A stretch of 64,000 nt of DNA from Azotobacter chroococcum (GCF_004339665.1 NZ_SMMU01000002.1:124001-188000), one strand, 5' to 3'; shown: positions 45,518-55,525, counted from the stretch's first letter. Made by a program: numbers and translations. Notes: generated by a model from the sequence alone, not told the origin.

Positions 45518-45889
45518 TTGGCCAAGAAAGCCTCTTCACTCGCCGCCCTGGGCGGTCTGGTCTATTCCACCGACAGCGGTCGCCACTGTCCCGACTGCGG
45601 CCAGCCGGTCGCCGCCTGCGTTTGTAGCCAGAGCCAGGCGCCGGCCGGCGACGGCATCGCCCGGGTGCGCCGCGAGAGCAAGGGCCGCGGCGGCAAGACG
45701 GTGACCACCGTCAGCGGCGTGCCGCTGGCCGGCGACGCGCTGAAGGAGCTGGCCAGCGCCCTGAAGCGCCGCTGCGGCACCGGCGGCGCGCTCAAGGACG
45801 GAGTCATCGAGATCCAGGGCGAGCACGTCGAGCTGCTTCTCGAGGAACTCGCCAAACGTGGCTTCAAGGCGAAGAAATCCGGCGGCTAG
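45518..45889 (+). CDS. yciH: SUI1-family translation factor YciH
   Basis: A 123-residue protein. A short N-terminus with four Cys ([14 protein letters not shown]) is followed by the SUI1/eIF1 fold ([44 protein letters not shown], read in parts). It uses a TTG start at 45518, with GAGGA 7 bases upstream; no ATG is available near the conserved N-terminus [18 protein letters not shown]. It sits before speA as in P. aeruginosa. Confidence 0.92.
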   Translation: MAKKASSLAALGGLVYSTDSGRHCPDCGQPVAACVCSQSQAPAGDGIARVRRESKGRGGKTVTTVSGVPLAGDALKELASALKRRCGTGGALKDGVIEIQGEHVELLLEELAKRGFKAKKSGG

Positions 45890-45920
45890 GCTGTATCAGA
45901 CATCTGCACAGGAGCAATCC

Positions 45921-47831
45921 ATGGCACGACGTACACGCAAGGACGACGGCAGCCAGTGGACCGTGGCCGACAGCCGCGCCGTCTACGGCATCCGTCACTG
46001 GGGTGCCGGCTATTTCGCGATCAACGAGCGTGGCCATGTGGAGGCGTGGCTGAACCGCGCCGCCGACCAGCCCATCGACCTCGTCGAGCTGCTCGGCCAG
46101 CTGCGCGAGGCCGGCCTGTCGCTGCCGCTGCTGGTGCGCTTTCCGGACATCCTGCAGGACCGCGTGCGCCAGCTGACCGGCGCCTTCGACGCGCACATCG
46201 CGCGCCTCGACTACCAGAGCGGCTACACCGCGCTGTACCCGATCAAGGTCAACCAGCAGGAGGCGGTGGTGGAGAACATCATCGCCACGCCGAACGTCTC
46301 CATCGGCCTGGAGGCCGGCTCCAAGCCGGAACTGCTCGCCGTGCTGGCGCTGGCGCCGAAGGGCGGCACCATCGTCTGCAACGGCTACAAGGACCGCGAA
46401 TTCATCCGCCTGGCGCTGATCGGCCAGAAGCTCGGCCATTCGGTGTTCATCGTCATCGAGAAGGAGTCGGAGGTGCAACTGGTCATCGAGGAGGCCGCCG
46501 AGCTCAAGATCGTGCCGCAGCTCGGCCTGCGCGTGCGGCTGTCCTCGCTGGCTTCCTCGAAGTGGGCCGACACCGGCGGCGAGAAGGCCAAGTTCGGCCT
46601 CTCGGCGGCGCAGCTGCTGCGGGTGACCGAGCGCCTGCGCGGCGCCGGGCTGGAGCAGGGGGTGCGCCTGCTGCACTTCCACATGGGCTCGCAGATCGCC
46701 AACCTGGCCGACTACCAGGCCGGCTTCAGGGAGGCCATCCGCTACTACGGCGAGCTGCGCGCCCTCGGCCTGCCGGTCGACCACGTCGACGTCGGCGGCG
46801 GTCTGGGCGTCGACTACGACGGCACCCACTCGCGCAACCCCAGCTCGATCAACTACGACATGGACGACTACGCCGCCACCGTGGTCGGCATGCTCCAGGA
46901 GTTCTGCAATGCCCAGGGCCTGCCGCATCCGCACATCTTCTCGGAGAGCGGCCGGGCGCTGAGCGCGCATCACGCGCTCCTGGTCGTGCAGGTCACCGAT
47001 GTGGAGCGCCACAACGACCAACTGCCGGAGATCGCCGACCCCGACGGCCTGCCGGAAACGCTGCGCTGGCTGGTCGAGCTGCTCGGCCCGACCGACGACG
47101 AGATGGTCACCGAAACCTACTGGCGCGCCACCCAGTACCTCGGCGAGCTGTCGCGCCAGTACGCCGACGGCAAGCTGTCGCTGGCCGACAAGGCGCTCGC
47201 CGAACAGTGCTACTACGCGCTCTGCCGGCGCCTGCACGATGCGCTGAAGGCCCGCCAGCGCTCGCACCGCCAGGTGCTCGACGAACTCAACGACAAGCTG
47301 GCGGACAAGTACATCTGCAACTTCTCGGTGTTCCAGAGCCTGCCGGACACCTGGGCGATCGGCCAGGTGCTGCCGATCCTGCCGCTCGACCGGCTCGACG
47401 AGGAGCCGCTGCGCCGCGCCGTGCTGCAGGATCTGACCTGCGACTCCGATGGCAAGATCAAGCAGTACGTCGACGAGCAGAGCATCGAGACCAGCCTGCC
47501 GGTGCACGAGCTGCGCGTGGGCGAGGAGTACTTCCTGGGCATCTTCCTGGTCGGCGCCTACCAGGAGATCCTCGGCGACATGCACAACCTGTTCGGCGAC
47601 ACCGACTCGGTGAACGTCTACCAGCGCGCCGACGGGCGCATCTACCACGCCGGCATCGAGACCCACGACACCATCGAGGACATGCTGCGCTACGTGCACC
47701 TGTCGCCCGAGGAACTGATGACCTACTACCGCGACAAGGTGGCCGGCGCGCCCATCGGCGCCCGCGAGCGCGCCCAGTACCTGGACGCCCTGCGCCTGGG
47801 GCTGACGCGCTCGTCCTACCTGTCGGGCTGA
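45921..47831 (+). CDS. speA: biosynthetic arginine decarboxylase
   Basis: A 636-residue PLP-dependent enzyme making agmatine, the route to putrescine. The PLP lysine is in [53 protein letters not shown] and the Cys-containing [12 protein letters not shown] near the second subunit site are present. Length equals P. aeruginosa SpeA. A GAGCA-type ribosome site is weak. It follows yciH by 31 bases. Confidence 0.97.
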   Translation: MARRTRKDDGSQWTVADSRAVYGIRHWGAGYFAINERGHVEAWLNRAADQPIDLVELLGQLREAGLSLPLLVRFPDILQDRVRQLTGAFDAHIARLDYQSGYTALYPIKVNQQEAVVENIIATPNVSIGLEAGSKPELLAVLALAPKGGTIVCNGYKDREFIRLALIGQKLGHSVFIVIEKESEVQLVIEEAAELKIVPQLGLRVRLSSLASSKWADTGGEKAKFGLSAAQLLRVTERLRGAGLEQGVRLLHFHMGSQIANLADYQAGFREAIRYYGELRALGLPVDHVDVGGGLGVDYDGTHSRNPSSINYDMDDYAATVVGMLQEFCNAQGLPHPHIFSESGRALSAHHALLVVQVTDVERHNDQLPEIADPDGLPETLRWLVELLGPTDDEMVTETYWRATQYLGELSRQYADGKLSLADKALAEQCYYALCRRLHDALKARQRSHRQVLDELNDKLADKYICNFSVFQSLPDTWAIGQVLPILPLDRLDEEPLRRAVLQDLTCDSDGKIKQYVDEQSIETSLPVHELRVGEEYFLGIFLVGAYQEILGDMHNLFGDTDSVNVYQRADGRIYHAGIETHDTIEDMLRYVHLSPEELMTYYRDKVAGAPIGARERAQYLDALRLGLTRSSYLSG

Positions 47832-47848
47832 GCGCTGCGCGGTAGCGC

Positions 47849-49180
47849 TCAGATCTCGTCCAGCAGGCGCCGGGCGAACAGGCCCATGGCCAGGGCGCGC
47901 AGCGCCATGAAGGCGAGGAAGGCCAGCCACAGGCCGTGGTTGCCGAATCCCTGCAGCAGCCAGGCCAGCGGCAGCGCCAGGGCCACGGCGAGCAGCATGG
48001 CGTCGCGCATCTCGCGGGCGCGGGTGGCGCCGATGAACAGGCCGTCGAGCAGGTAGCTCCACACCGCGACCGGCGGCAGCGCGGCGAGGTAGGGCAGGTA
48101 GGCCTCGGCCAGTTCGCGCACCGCCGGGATGTCGGTCTGCAGGCGGACGAACAGCGCGCCGCCGCTCAGGAAGAACAGCGAAAAGCCCAGGCTGGCCAGC
48201 AGCGACCAGAGGCCGGCGACCGCCAGCGCCCGCTGCAGGGCGGCGCGGTCGCGGCGGCCGATGGCGTGCCCGCACAGCGCCTCGACGGCGTGGGCCAGGC
48301 CGTCCAGGGCGTGGGCGGTGAGCAGCAGGCCGTTGAGCAGCAGGGCGTTGGCCGCCACCGTGGCGTCGCCGAGCCGGGCGCCCTGCACGGTGATCAGGAA
48401 GAACACCAGCTGCAGGAGCAGGCTGCGCAGGAAGATGTCGCGGTTCACCGCCAGCAGCGGGCGCCAGCTCGCCCAGCGGCGCAGGGCGTCCCAGGGCAGC
48501 CGGCCGGGATGCCGGCGCAGCGCCCGGCGGGCCAGCGCCAGGCCGAGCAGGGCGCCGCTCCACTCGGCGAGCACCGAGGCGCGGGCGGCGCCGGCCACGC
48601 CCCAGTCGAGGCCGAGGACGAACCACAGGTCGAGCGCCACGTTGCCCAGGCTGGTGAGCAGCAGCATGGCCAGCGGCGCACGGGCGTTCTGCGCGCCGAG
48701 CAGCCAGCCGATCAGCGCGTAGCTGGCCAGTACCGCCGGCAGGCCGAACAGGCGGATGTGGAAATACTCGCGGCTCAGCGCATCGAGCGCCGCCGAGGGC
48801 TGCATCAGGCCGAGGGCGAGTTCGCCGAAAGGCAACGCCAGCAGGCCCAGCAGCAGGGCGAAGACCGCGGCGAGCAGCAGGCTCTGCAGCAGCACCTGGC
48901 GCAGCGCGGCGCCGTCGGCGCGGCCGCAGGCCTGGGCAGCGAAGCCGGTGGTGCCCATGCGCAGGAAGCCGAAGGCCCAGGCCAGCAGGGTGAACAGGCT
49001 GCCGCCAACCGCCACCGCGCCGAGCTGGTGGGCGTGCGGCAGGTGGCCGATCACCGCGCTGTCGACCAGGGTCACCAGCGGCGTGCAGAAGTTGGAGAGG
49101 ACCATGGGCGCGGCCAGCGCCCGGACCCGGCGCCGGGTCGGCGCGTGGCGCCAGGCTGCGGCCAGCGCGCTCGCGCTCAC
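47849..49180 (-). CDS. dinF: MATE-family efflux protein (DinF type)
   Basis: A 443-residue polytopic protein with about 12 membrane helices. The start region LAAPMVLSNFCTPLVTLVDSAVIGHL is the classical MATE helix 1; the inverted second half begins near NRDIFLRSLLLQLVFFLIT. It is a DinF-like exporter of drugs or metabolites. It starts at GTG 49180 overlapping the stop of the small upstream gene (GTGA). It is convergent with speA, with a GAGCGCT/AGCGCTC hairpin across both stops. Confidence 0.85.
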   Translation of the reverse strand: MSASALAAAWRHAPTRRRVRALAAPMVLSNFCTPLVTLVDSAVIGHLPHAHQLGAVAVGGSLFTLLAWAFGFLRMGTTGFAAQACGRADGAALRQVLLQSLLLAAVFALLLGLLALPFGELALGLMQPSAALDALSREYFHIRLFGLPAVLASYALIGWLLGAQNARAPLAMLLLTSLGNVALDLWFVLGLDWGVAGAARASVLAEWSGALLGLALARRALRRHPGRLPWDALRRWASWRPLLAVNRDIFLRSLLLQLVFFLITVQGARLGDATVAANALLLNGLLLTAHALDGLAHAVEALCGHAIGRRDRAALQRALAVAGLWSLLASLGFSLFFLSGGALFVRLQTDIPAVRELAEAYLPYLAALPPVAVWSYLLDGLFIGATRAREMRDAMLLAVALALPLAWLLQGFGNHGLWLAFLAFMALRALAMGLFARRLLDEI

Positions 49181-49470
49181 TGGATCAGCCAGCTGAGCAC
49201 CCAGAGTCCCAGCAGCAGGCAGAGCGCCCCGCTGACGAAGGCGCGCTTGAGCAGCGCGCGCACCCCGCCGGCCAGCAGCGCCAGGCCGACGACCAGGGCA
49301 ACGAAGCCGAGCAGCGTGGGGTTCATGCCGAGGGTGCGCGACAGGCCTTCGAGAAAGGACGCGCCGGCCCGGGCGATCGAGCCGAATAGTCCGCCCAGCC
49401 CCTCGACGAGGTGGCGGAGCGCCGCGCCCACCGCCTCGCCGAGCCATTCGAAGAAGCTTTCCGTTTGCAT
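49177..49470 (-). CDS. small membrane protein
   Basis: A 97-residue protein with an amphipathic N-terminal half and two hydrophobic helices at the C-terminus (about 52-70 and 77-95). No family recognised. It is coupled to the MATE gene by a 4-base overlap. Confidence 0.65.
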   Translation of the reverse strand: MQTESFFEWLGEAVGAALRHLVEGLGGLFGSIARAGASFLEGLSRTLGMNPTLLGFVALVVGLALLAGGVRALLKRAFVSGALCLLLGLWVLSWLIQ

Positions 49471-49583
49471 TGCATCCCCCTGCCGAACCGAGAAAAGTGC
49501 CGGGCCGCCGGCTCTCTCGCCCTGGCGGAGTAGAGCGGGCGGCCGCAAAAGCCGGGCAAGGATAGCGCGTCGGGCGGACGCTT

Positions 49584-50438
49584 TCAGCGCAGCAGCAGGA
49601 GTGGCGTCCGTGACCGGTGCAGCATGTGGCGGGTGGTGCTGCCGAGCAGCAGGCGGCGAATCCGCGAATGGCCGTAGGCACCCATCGCCAGCAGGTCGAT
49701 GGCGCGCTCCTGCTGATAGGCGTGCAGCACCGGTTCGAGCTTGCCCTCGCGGATCGCCGGAATCACCAGGAAGCCGGCGAGCTCCAGCTGGGCCTGGGCC
49801 TCGTGCAGCGCGGTGCGGGTCAGCGCGTTGTCCTCGCCGACCATCAGCAGATGCAGCGGCAGGCCCTTGAACAGCGGGCTGGCGGCCAGCGCGTCCACCG
49901 CCTGGCGGGCGCTCGGGCTGGCGTCGTAGGCGAGCAGCAGGCTGTCCGGCGCCTTGAAGTCGTCCGGCGCGACCAGGATCGGCCGGGCCAGGGCGCGGGT
50001 CACGTTCTCCAGGTGGCTGCCGATCGGCTGGCCGGCCTGCTGCCGGCTGTCCTCGCCCTGGCGGCCGATCACCAGCAGGCGGAGGTCGTCGGCCATCTCG
50101 ACGAGGGTCTCGACCAGGTCGCCGTGGCGCTGGCAAAGCTCCGGCGCCTCCAGGCCGGCGGCGAGGGCGCGGTCGCGGGCCGCCTCCAGTACCGCCTGGC
50201 CCTGCTCCAGGGCCACCTTGGCGCGCCGCTCGTCGAGGCGGGCCAGCTCGTCGAGCAGGTGTTCGCGGCTGCCCAGGCCGATGGCGCCGCTGAGGTCGCC
50301 CGGACCCGGGTAGCGCTCGCGGTCCAGCACGTGCAGGAAGGTCAGCGGCCGGCCGAGGCGCCGGCTGGCCCAGATGGCCCAGTCGCAGACCGCGGCGGTG
50401 GCGGCGGAGCCGTCGATGCAGGCGAGTATCCGAGTCAT
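49584..50438 (-). CDS. tandem universal stress protein
   Basis: A 284-residue protein of two UspA domains. The first begins ILACIDGSAATAAVCDWA; the second is about 168-284 with LLLAYDASPSARQAVDAL and the nucleotide motif MGAYGHSRIRRLLLGSTTRHMLH. The first domain has a less complete GRQG...GSHLE motif. Such tandem Usp genes often follow SulP transporters in Pseudomonas; here it lies 15 bases after a broken sulP gene. Confidence 0.9.
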   Translation of the reverse strand: MTRILACIDGSAATAAVCDWAIWASRRLGRPLTFLHVLDRERYPGPGDLSGAIGLGSREHLLDELARLDERRAKVALEQGQAVLEAARDRALAAGLEAPELCQRHGDLVETLVEMADDLRLLVIGRQGEDSRQQAGQPIGSHLENVTRALARPILVAPDDFKAPDSLLLAYDASPSARQAVDALAASPLFKGLPLHLLMVGEDNALTRTALHEAQAQLELAGFLVIPAIREGKLEPVLHAYQQERAIDLLAMGAYGHSRIRRLLLGSTTRHMLHRSRTPLLLLR

Positions 50439-50453
50439 GGGTTGGCTCCTTTC

Positions 50454-51154
50454 TCAGTGTTCCATGAGGGTGTCGATGGCGTCGGGTTTGTCGTGCACGG
50501 CAAAGCGGTCGACGATGGTGGCGCTGGCCTCGTTGAGGCCGAGCACCGTCACCTCGCTCCCCTCGCGGCGGAGCTTGAGCACCCCCTTGTCCAGGGCGGC
50601 CACTGCGGTGATGTCCCGGAAGTGGGCATGGGACAGGTCGATGGTGACCCGGTTCAGCACTTCCTTGAAGTCGAAGGCGGCGACGAACTTGCTCGACGAG
50701 CTGAAGAATACCTGGCCGACCACCCGGTAGGTGCGGGCATGGCCATTATCCCGGCTGGTGCTGTCGATGCGCAGGAAGTGGCCGACCTTGTTGGCGAAGA
50801 ACAGCGCCGCCAGCAGTACGCCGACCAGCACGCCGTAGGCCAGGTTGTGGGGGTACACCACCACGGCGACGGTGGCGAGTATGACCAGGTTGGTGGACCT
50901 GTATCAGCGGATACAGGGTGATCATCAGCAGGGCCATGGCGCCGGTGGCGCGGAGATCATCCCCGGCCGGCCGCCGGCGAAGGCGGTGACCACGGCGATG
51001 CAGAAGGAGGCGTAGAGGCTGACCTTGGGATCGACCCACGGCGATGATGGAAAAGGCGATGGCCTCGGGGGATCAGCGCGAGGGCCACCACCAGGCCGGC
51101 GAGAACATCGCCGCGGACATTGAGCTGCCAGGTGTCTCTGAGGGATTTCAGCAT
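50454..51154 (-). pseudogene. decayed SulP-family anion transporter
   Basis: Pieces of one SulP protein are seen in different frames. The start is [29 protein letters not shown] (51154 leftwards). [10 protein letters not shown] and [27 protein letters not shown] follow only after frame changes near 51077, 51055 and 50965. MALLMITL comes next. The sequence then jumps to the last helix (LVILATVAVVVYPHNLAYGV) and an intact STAS domain ending at 50454. Compared with a full SulP (about 500 residues or more) most membrane helices are gone, so transport is lost. The STAS part remains open. Confidence 0.85.
50899..50916. repeat. perfect 18-bp palindrome at the SulP deletion scar
   Basis: CTGTATCAGCGGATACAG: 7-base arms with a 4-base centre, exactly where SulP similarity jumps from helix 3 to the last helix. 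Confidence 0.7.
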
Positions 51155-51543
51155 GGAGTTTTCCTGTCGGAACGAATGAACACAAAAAGAAACGCAGCCT
51201 TCCCGGGCGGGAATGGACGCGTCGATCGGCAAGATTTTTCGTCAGGCAAGCAAAACGAGCGGCGCATCGGCAGGGCGAGCGGGCGCTCGGGCACCTGCGG
51301 CGGGCGCAGGTCGGAGGAGGGGGCGAAGCGCTATGGCGGCGTGGGCAGCCAGCGGGCGGTGGAGCGGCCGGTCATGCTCGGCACGGGGGTTCGGATTCTT
51401 TCGACGGGGCGGACTAACTATAGGCTAAGCGACCTGAAGTTAGGCGACGGCCGATAAACCTTTGGTTAGTATGGCCTTAGCAAATCTGCAGTACTGGCGA
51501 TGCATACTGCATCACAATTTCGTTTCGCTACGAGCATACCGCC
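51155..51543. other. intergenic region without a recognised gene
   Basis: It lies between the divergent SulP remnant (-) and the SdiA-regulated-type gene (+). The part near 51415-51480 is AT-richer (ACTAACTATAGGCT, TTTGGTTAGTATGG) and probably holds the plus-strand promoter. I see no coding region or ANR box in it. Confidence 0.5.
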
Positions 51544-52488
51544 ATGATCGCGATTGCCAAGGGCTTGCTGGGACGGCTGCCGATGATACATCCACGGATC
51601 TGGATCGCGTTGTTGCTGAGCCTGCTGCTGGTGCAGCAGGTGCAGGACCGGCAATTCGACGAGCGCCTGTATTTCTGGGCGAAGAACGCCTGGCTCGAGG
51701 CCTGCTCCCTGGGTCCCGATTTCTGCCTGTCGGACTACGAGGTGCGCCTTGAGGCGCTGCCGGTCGCCGGCGTACGCAACAACCTCTCCGGGCTGAGCTA
51801 CGACGACGAACGCAACCACCTGTGGGCGGTGATCAACAACCCGGAAGAGTTGCTCGCCCTGAGCCTCGAGGGCGAGGTGCTGGCGCGCTATCCGCTCGAA
51901 GGCTTCAAGGACGTCGAGGGTGTGGCCTACCTCGGCGGCGGCCTGCTGGTGTTCACCGAGGAGCGCGACCAGGCACTGGTCGCCGTGCCGGTGCCGACCG
52001 GCCCCGGCGCCCTGGTGCGCAAGGACTACCGGGCGCTGACCCTGGGCTTCGACAATCCCGACGGCGACAACCGCGGTTTCGAGGGCGTCGCCTATGACCG
52101 CCGCGGCGACCGCCTGTTCGTGGTCACCGAGCGCGCGCCGCTCAAGCTCTACGAGATCCGCGGGTTCAAGGCCAGTCTGTCCGGCAACTTCAACCTCAAG
52201 GTGCTCGACCGCTCCGCCTGGCTGAACGAGAAGTTCGTCGGCACCGGTCTGGCCTCGGTGGAGTACGACCAGAGCAGCGACCACCTGATCCTGCTCAGCG
52301 ACGAGTCGCGGATGCTGGTGGAGCTGGACGGCCGGGGCGATACGGTCAGCCTGCGCTCCCTGTGGCGCGGCTCCGCGGGACTCGAGAAGAACGTCCCGCA
52401 GGGCGAGGGCGTGGCCCTGGACGAGTACGGCAGGCTCTACATGGTCAGCGAGCCGAACCTGTTCTACGTCTTCGACCGCGAGGACTGA
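51544..52488 (+). CDS. SdiA-regulated domain protein (YjiK-like)
   Basis: A 314-residue protein. An N-terminal membrane anchor or uncleaved signal (about 15-33, IWIALLLSLLLVQQVQ) is followed by a six-bladed-propeller-like domain with repeats such as NLSGLSYDDERNHLWAVINNPEEL, GFKDVEGVAYLGGG and NRGFEGVAYDRRGDRLFVV. This is the SdiA-regulated/YjiK family, thought to be periplasmic. An ATG at 51583 is an alternative start. Function unknown. Confidence 0.82.
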   Translation: MIAIAKGLLGRLPMIHPRIWIALLLSLLLVQQVQDRQFDERLYFWAKNAWLEACSLGPDFCLSDYEVRLEALPVAGVRNNLSGLSYDDERNHLWAVINNPEELLALSLEGEVLARYPLEGFKDVEGVAYLGGGLLVFTEERDQALVAVPVPTGPGALVRKDYRALTLGFDNPDGDNRGFEGVAYDRRGDRLFVVTERAPLKLYEIRGFKASLSGNFNLKVLDRSAWLNEKFVGTGLASVEYDQSSDHLILLSDESRMLVELDGRGDTVSLRSLWRGSAGLEKNVPQGEGVALDEYGRLYMVSEPNLFYVFDRED

Positions 52489-52613
52489 TCCGCCGCCGTC
52501 GTCCGCCGTTCCCGCCTCCGCTGCCGGTTCGCCCGGCACTTCTCCTTTCCTTCCTCGTCTTCGCCGCCGGCGGCCCAGGCCGCGGCGGGCGCCTGCCGTT
52601 GTCCTGAAGAAAA

Positions 52614-52671
52614 TGGAACTCCGTTCTTGAATGCTTTTGTGGATTTGATTAGTTTTCGGAATGAAGTTCCA
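52614..52671. promoter_or_regulatory. inverted 14-mers flanking the flavoprotein promoter
   Basis: TGGAACTCCGTTCT (52614-52627) and GGAATGAAGTTCCA (52658-52671) are inverted copies at 11 of 14 positions, 44 bp centre to centre. A weak -35/-10 pair (TTGAAT, TAGTTT, 17 bp) lies between them. The rest of the 52489-52750 gap shows nothing. Confidence 0.4.
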
Positions 52672-52750
52672 AAAAACGCATGAGCCCGTTTGCCTGTCTG
52701 GCGTGCCAGGTACGGACGCCCGGCTGCCGATCCGCCAGGAGACCCTAACA

Positions 52751-54490
52751 ATGAGAACGATCCTTCAAGAGATTCAGGACGGCGAAAGCTTCGACATCGT
52801 CGTCGTCGGCGCCGGCGGCGCCGGCATGTCGGCCGCGCTGTTCGGCGCGCTGCAGGGCGCCAAGGTGCTGTTGCTGGAGAAGACCGAGTACGTCGGCGGC
52901 ACCACGGCGTTTTCCGCCGGCACCACCTGGATTCCGGGCAGCCACCATGCCGCCGGGATCGGCGTGCATGACGACAGCCTGGCCAAGGCCGGCGGCTACC
53001 TCGATCTCGCAGTCGGCGAGCGTTCTCGCGCCGAGCTGCGCCGGGTGTTCCTGGAGAACGGGCCGAAGGCGGTCAGGGCCATCGAGACCGGCACCTCGGT
53101 GCGCTACCGCGCCCGTCCGCTGCACCCGGACTACATCTCCGACCTCGAAGGCTCGACCCTGCGCGGCCGCGCCCTGGAGCCGCTGCCCTTCGACGGCCGG
53201 CTGCTCGGCGAGCGCTTTCGCCTGGTACGCCCGCCGATCCCCGAGTTCACCGTGCTCGGCGGCATGATGATCGACCGCGACGACGTCAACCACCTGCTCA
53301 AGCTGACCCGCTCCTTCGCCTCGTTCCGCCACGCGGTCAAGCTGCTCTCCCGGCATGCCCTGGACCGCCTGCGCCATCCGCGCGGCACGCGCCTGGTGAT
53401 GGGCAACGCGCTGATCGCCAGCCTCCTGCATTCGCTGGACGCGCGCGGCGTGCCGGTGCTCATCGAATGCCGGCTCGAGCGCCTGCAGCGCGGCGCCGGC
53501 GGCATCGAGGCGCTCGAGGTGACGCAGAAGGACGTGAAGCGGCGGATCGTCGTCAAGGGCGGGGTGATCCTCGCCTCCGGCGGCTTCAACCGCCATCCCG
53601 AGCGGCGCCGGGCGCTGCTGCCGGGCAGCGATCCGCAGTGGTGCCCGGGGGCGCCGGGGCACACCGGCCAGGCCCACGACCTCGCCGAGGCGGTGGGGGC
53701 GCGCTACGGCGCGCCGGGACTGAGCCATGCCTTCTGGGCGCCGGTGTCGATCCGCAGGCGCGCCGACGGCAGCACCGCGGCGTTCCCGCACTTCATCCTC
53801 GACCGCGGCAAGCCGGGGATGATCACCGTCGACCGCGAAGGGAAGCGCTTTCTCAACGAGTCCACCTCCTACCACCTGTTCGGCATCGGCATGCGCGAGG
53901 CCGGGGTGGCGCCGGCCTATCTGGTCACCGACGCCGAGGGCCTGCGCAAGTACGGCCTGGGCATGGTGCGCCCGGGCGGCAAGGGGCTGAAGCCGTTCCT
54001 CGCCGACGGCTACCTGACCGCGGGCGCGACCCTCGCCGAGCTGGCCGGGCGCCTGGGCATCGACGCCGCCGGGCTGCAGGACAGCGTGCGCCGGATCAAC
54101 GACTACGCGCGCAGCGGCGTCGACCTCGACTATCGGCGCGGCACCACCGACTACCAGCGGGTCAACGGCGACGCGGCGCAGCAGCCCAACCCCAACCTCG
54201 GGCCGATCGGCACCGCGCCCTTCTACGCGGTGCGCCTCTATCCCGGCGACATCGGCGCCGCCACCGGCTTCGCCACCGATACCGACGCCCGCGTGCTGGA
54301 CCAGGACGATACGCCGATCGACGGCCTCTACGCGGTCGGCAACGACATGCACTCGATCATGGGCGGCACCTATCCGGGACCGGGCATCACCCTGGGGCCG
54401 GGCCTGACCTTCGCCTACCTCGCCGCGCAGCACGCCGTGGCGCGGGCCAAGACGCCGCTGGCCCGGGAGGCGAAGTCCGCCGCCGTCTGA
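52751..54490 (+). CDS. FAD-dependent oxidoreductase, 3-ketosteroid delta-1-dehydrogenase-like
   Basis: A 579-residue flavoprotein of the fumarate reductase/KstD family. The FAD Rossmann motif VVGAGGAGMSAAL is at residues 18-30, GGTTAFSAGTTWIPGSHH follows, and the family-typical end is GLYAVGNDMHSIMGGTYPGPGITLGPGL, where the flavin is capped. The substrate cannot be told; steroid-type or other cyclic ketone dehydrogenation is possible. AGGAG lies 9 bases before the ATG. No other steroid-degradation genes are near, except the oxygenase-like gene next to it. Confidence 0.85.
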   Translation: MRTILQEIQDGESFDIVVVGAGGAGMSAALFGALQGAKVLLLEKTEYVGGTTAFSAGTTWIPGSHHAAGIGVHDDSLAKAGGYLDLAVGERSRAELRRVFLENGPKAVRAIETGTSVRYRARPLHPDYISDLEGSTLRGRALEPLPFDGRLLGERFRLVRPPIPEFTVLGGMMIDRDDVNHLLKLTRSFASFRHAVKLLSRHALDRLRHPRGTRLVMGNALIASLLHSLDARGVPVLIECRLERLQRGAGGIEALEVTQKDVKRRIVVKGGVILASGGFNRHPERRRALLPGSDPQWCPGAPGHTGQAHDLAEAVGARYGAPGLSHAFWAPVSIRRRADGSTAAFPHFILDRGKPGMITVDREGKRFLNESTSYHLFGIGMREAGVAPAYLVTDAEGLRKYGLGMVRPGGKGLKPFLADGYLTAGATLAELAGRLGIDAAGLQDSVRRINDYARSGVDLDYRRGTTDYQRVNGDAAQQPNPNLGPIGTAPFYAVRLYPGDIGAATGFATDTDARVLDQDDTPIDGLYAVGNDMHSIMGGTYPGPGITLGPGLTFAYLAAQHAVARAKTPLAREAKSAAV

Positions 54491-54577
54491 GTTCTTCCGG
54501 CAAGGCGATATTCGCCAGGCACCGGTTCTGCGCCGGCTGTCCGGCGAATACCTGTCGCGGCCAGGTCTGGCGCGACG

Positions 54578-55525
54578 TCAGTCCCGGCGCGCCGGGACGT
54601 CGGCCGGGCGCGCCCGGTCCGCCGCGATCAGTCGTTCCGGGCCGAGCGCGCCGATGGCGTAGCCCTGCGGGTGCGTCCGGTTGGGCCGGTGGGTGAAGAA
54701 GCACGGCTCGCGCCGGGGCGGCAGCCGGCGCAGGATCCGCCCCCGCAGCCTGAGCGTGCCGTCGACCAGTCCGCGCATGCCCGGCAGCGGGCGCGGAAAG
54801 CCGAACGCCTCGAGCATGGCGTCGTCGAGCAGGGCGTAGACCGCCTGACGTACCAGAGGAGCGAGAGGGGCCGGGTACCAGGAGGCGAACAGGTCGCGGG
54901 TCGCGGCGCCGACCCGCCGGTTCGCCTCGTGGTAGCGGAACGCCTCGTCCTCGTAGGCGCGCGCCCAGGCCTCGAAGGCCTCGTAGCTCGGCGGGATGTC
55001 GCGGATTCCCATCAGGATCCCGACCCCGCGCCAGAAGTGGTAGTAGCCGAGCCTCTCGTTGCGGCAGGTCGGTCGCCAGCCGTAGCGGTCGATCCAGCGG
55101 ATCGGTTCGTAGAGGAGGGTCGAAAGCACGTAGAGGAACTCGTGGTTGGCGATCCTGTAGTGGCCGTGGGCCCAGTTGATGCGCTCCAGCGCCTCGCGGC
55201 CCCTGCCGCTCTCGTAGCCCCACTCGCAGACCTCGGCGATCAGCAGGGCAGTGTCGTCGAAGCGCCGCTGCGCATGCCGCAGGAACTCGCCGGTACGCTC
55301 GAGCAGCCGGGAGATGCCGGGTACGCAGTAGGTGCGGTAGAGCGCGAACTCGAGCGCCTTGGTCGAGTCCCAGCAGAACTCGTAGCCGAACGAGAGGTGC
55401 ACGATGCGCTGGCAGTCGCGCTCGGGGTCGAGGCCTTCGATCTCGCGCAGACGGTCGAATCGCCTCGCGGAGCCTCCTGCCGGCGGTTCTGCGCGGGGCG
55501 TGGTCGAGCTTGGGTGGCGGGTCAT
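54578..55525 (-). CDS. MpaB/DUF2236-family oxygenase-like protein
   Basis: A 315-residue protein of the MpaB' / DUF2236 group, related to heme-dependent latex-clearing and MPA-cleaving oxygenases. Family features are the FGYEFCWDSTKALEFALYRTYCVPGIS segment and the central His in INWAHGHYRIANHEFLYVLS. It is convergent with the flavoprotein gene, 87 bases apart. The substrate is unknown. Confidence 0.78.
   Translation of the reverse strand: MTRHPSSTTPRAEPPAGGSARRFDRLREIEGLDPERDCQRIVHLSFGYEFCWDSTKALEFALYRTYCVPGISRLLERTGEFLRHAQRRFDDTALLIAEVCEWGYESGRGREALERINWAHGHYRIANHEFLYVLSTLLYEPIRWIDRYGWRPTCRNERLGYYHFWRGVGILMGIRDIPPSYEAFEAWARAYEDEAFRYHEANRRVGAATRDLFASWYPAPLAPLVRQAVYALLDDAMLEAFGFPRPLPGMRGLVDGTLRLRGRILRRLPPRREPCFFTHRPNRTHPQGYAIGALGPERLIAADRARPADVPARRD

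Noticed and set aside
50899-50916. CTGTATCAGCGGATACAG as a LexA box
   Set aside because: LexA sites are CTG-N10-CAG; here the spacing is N12, and there is no intact gene to control.
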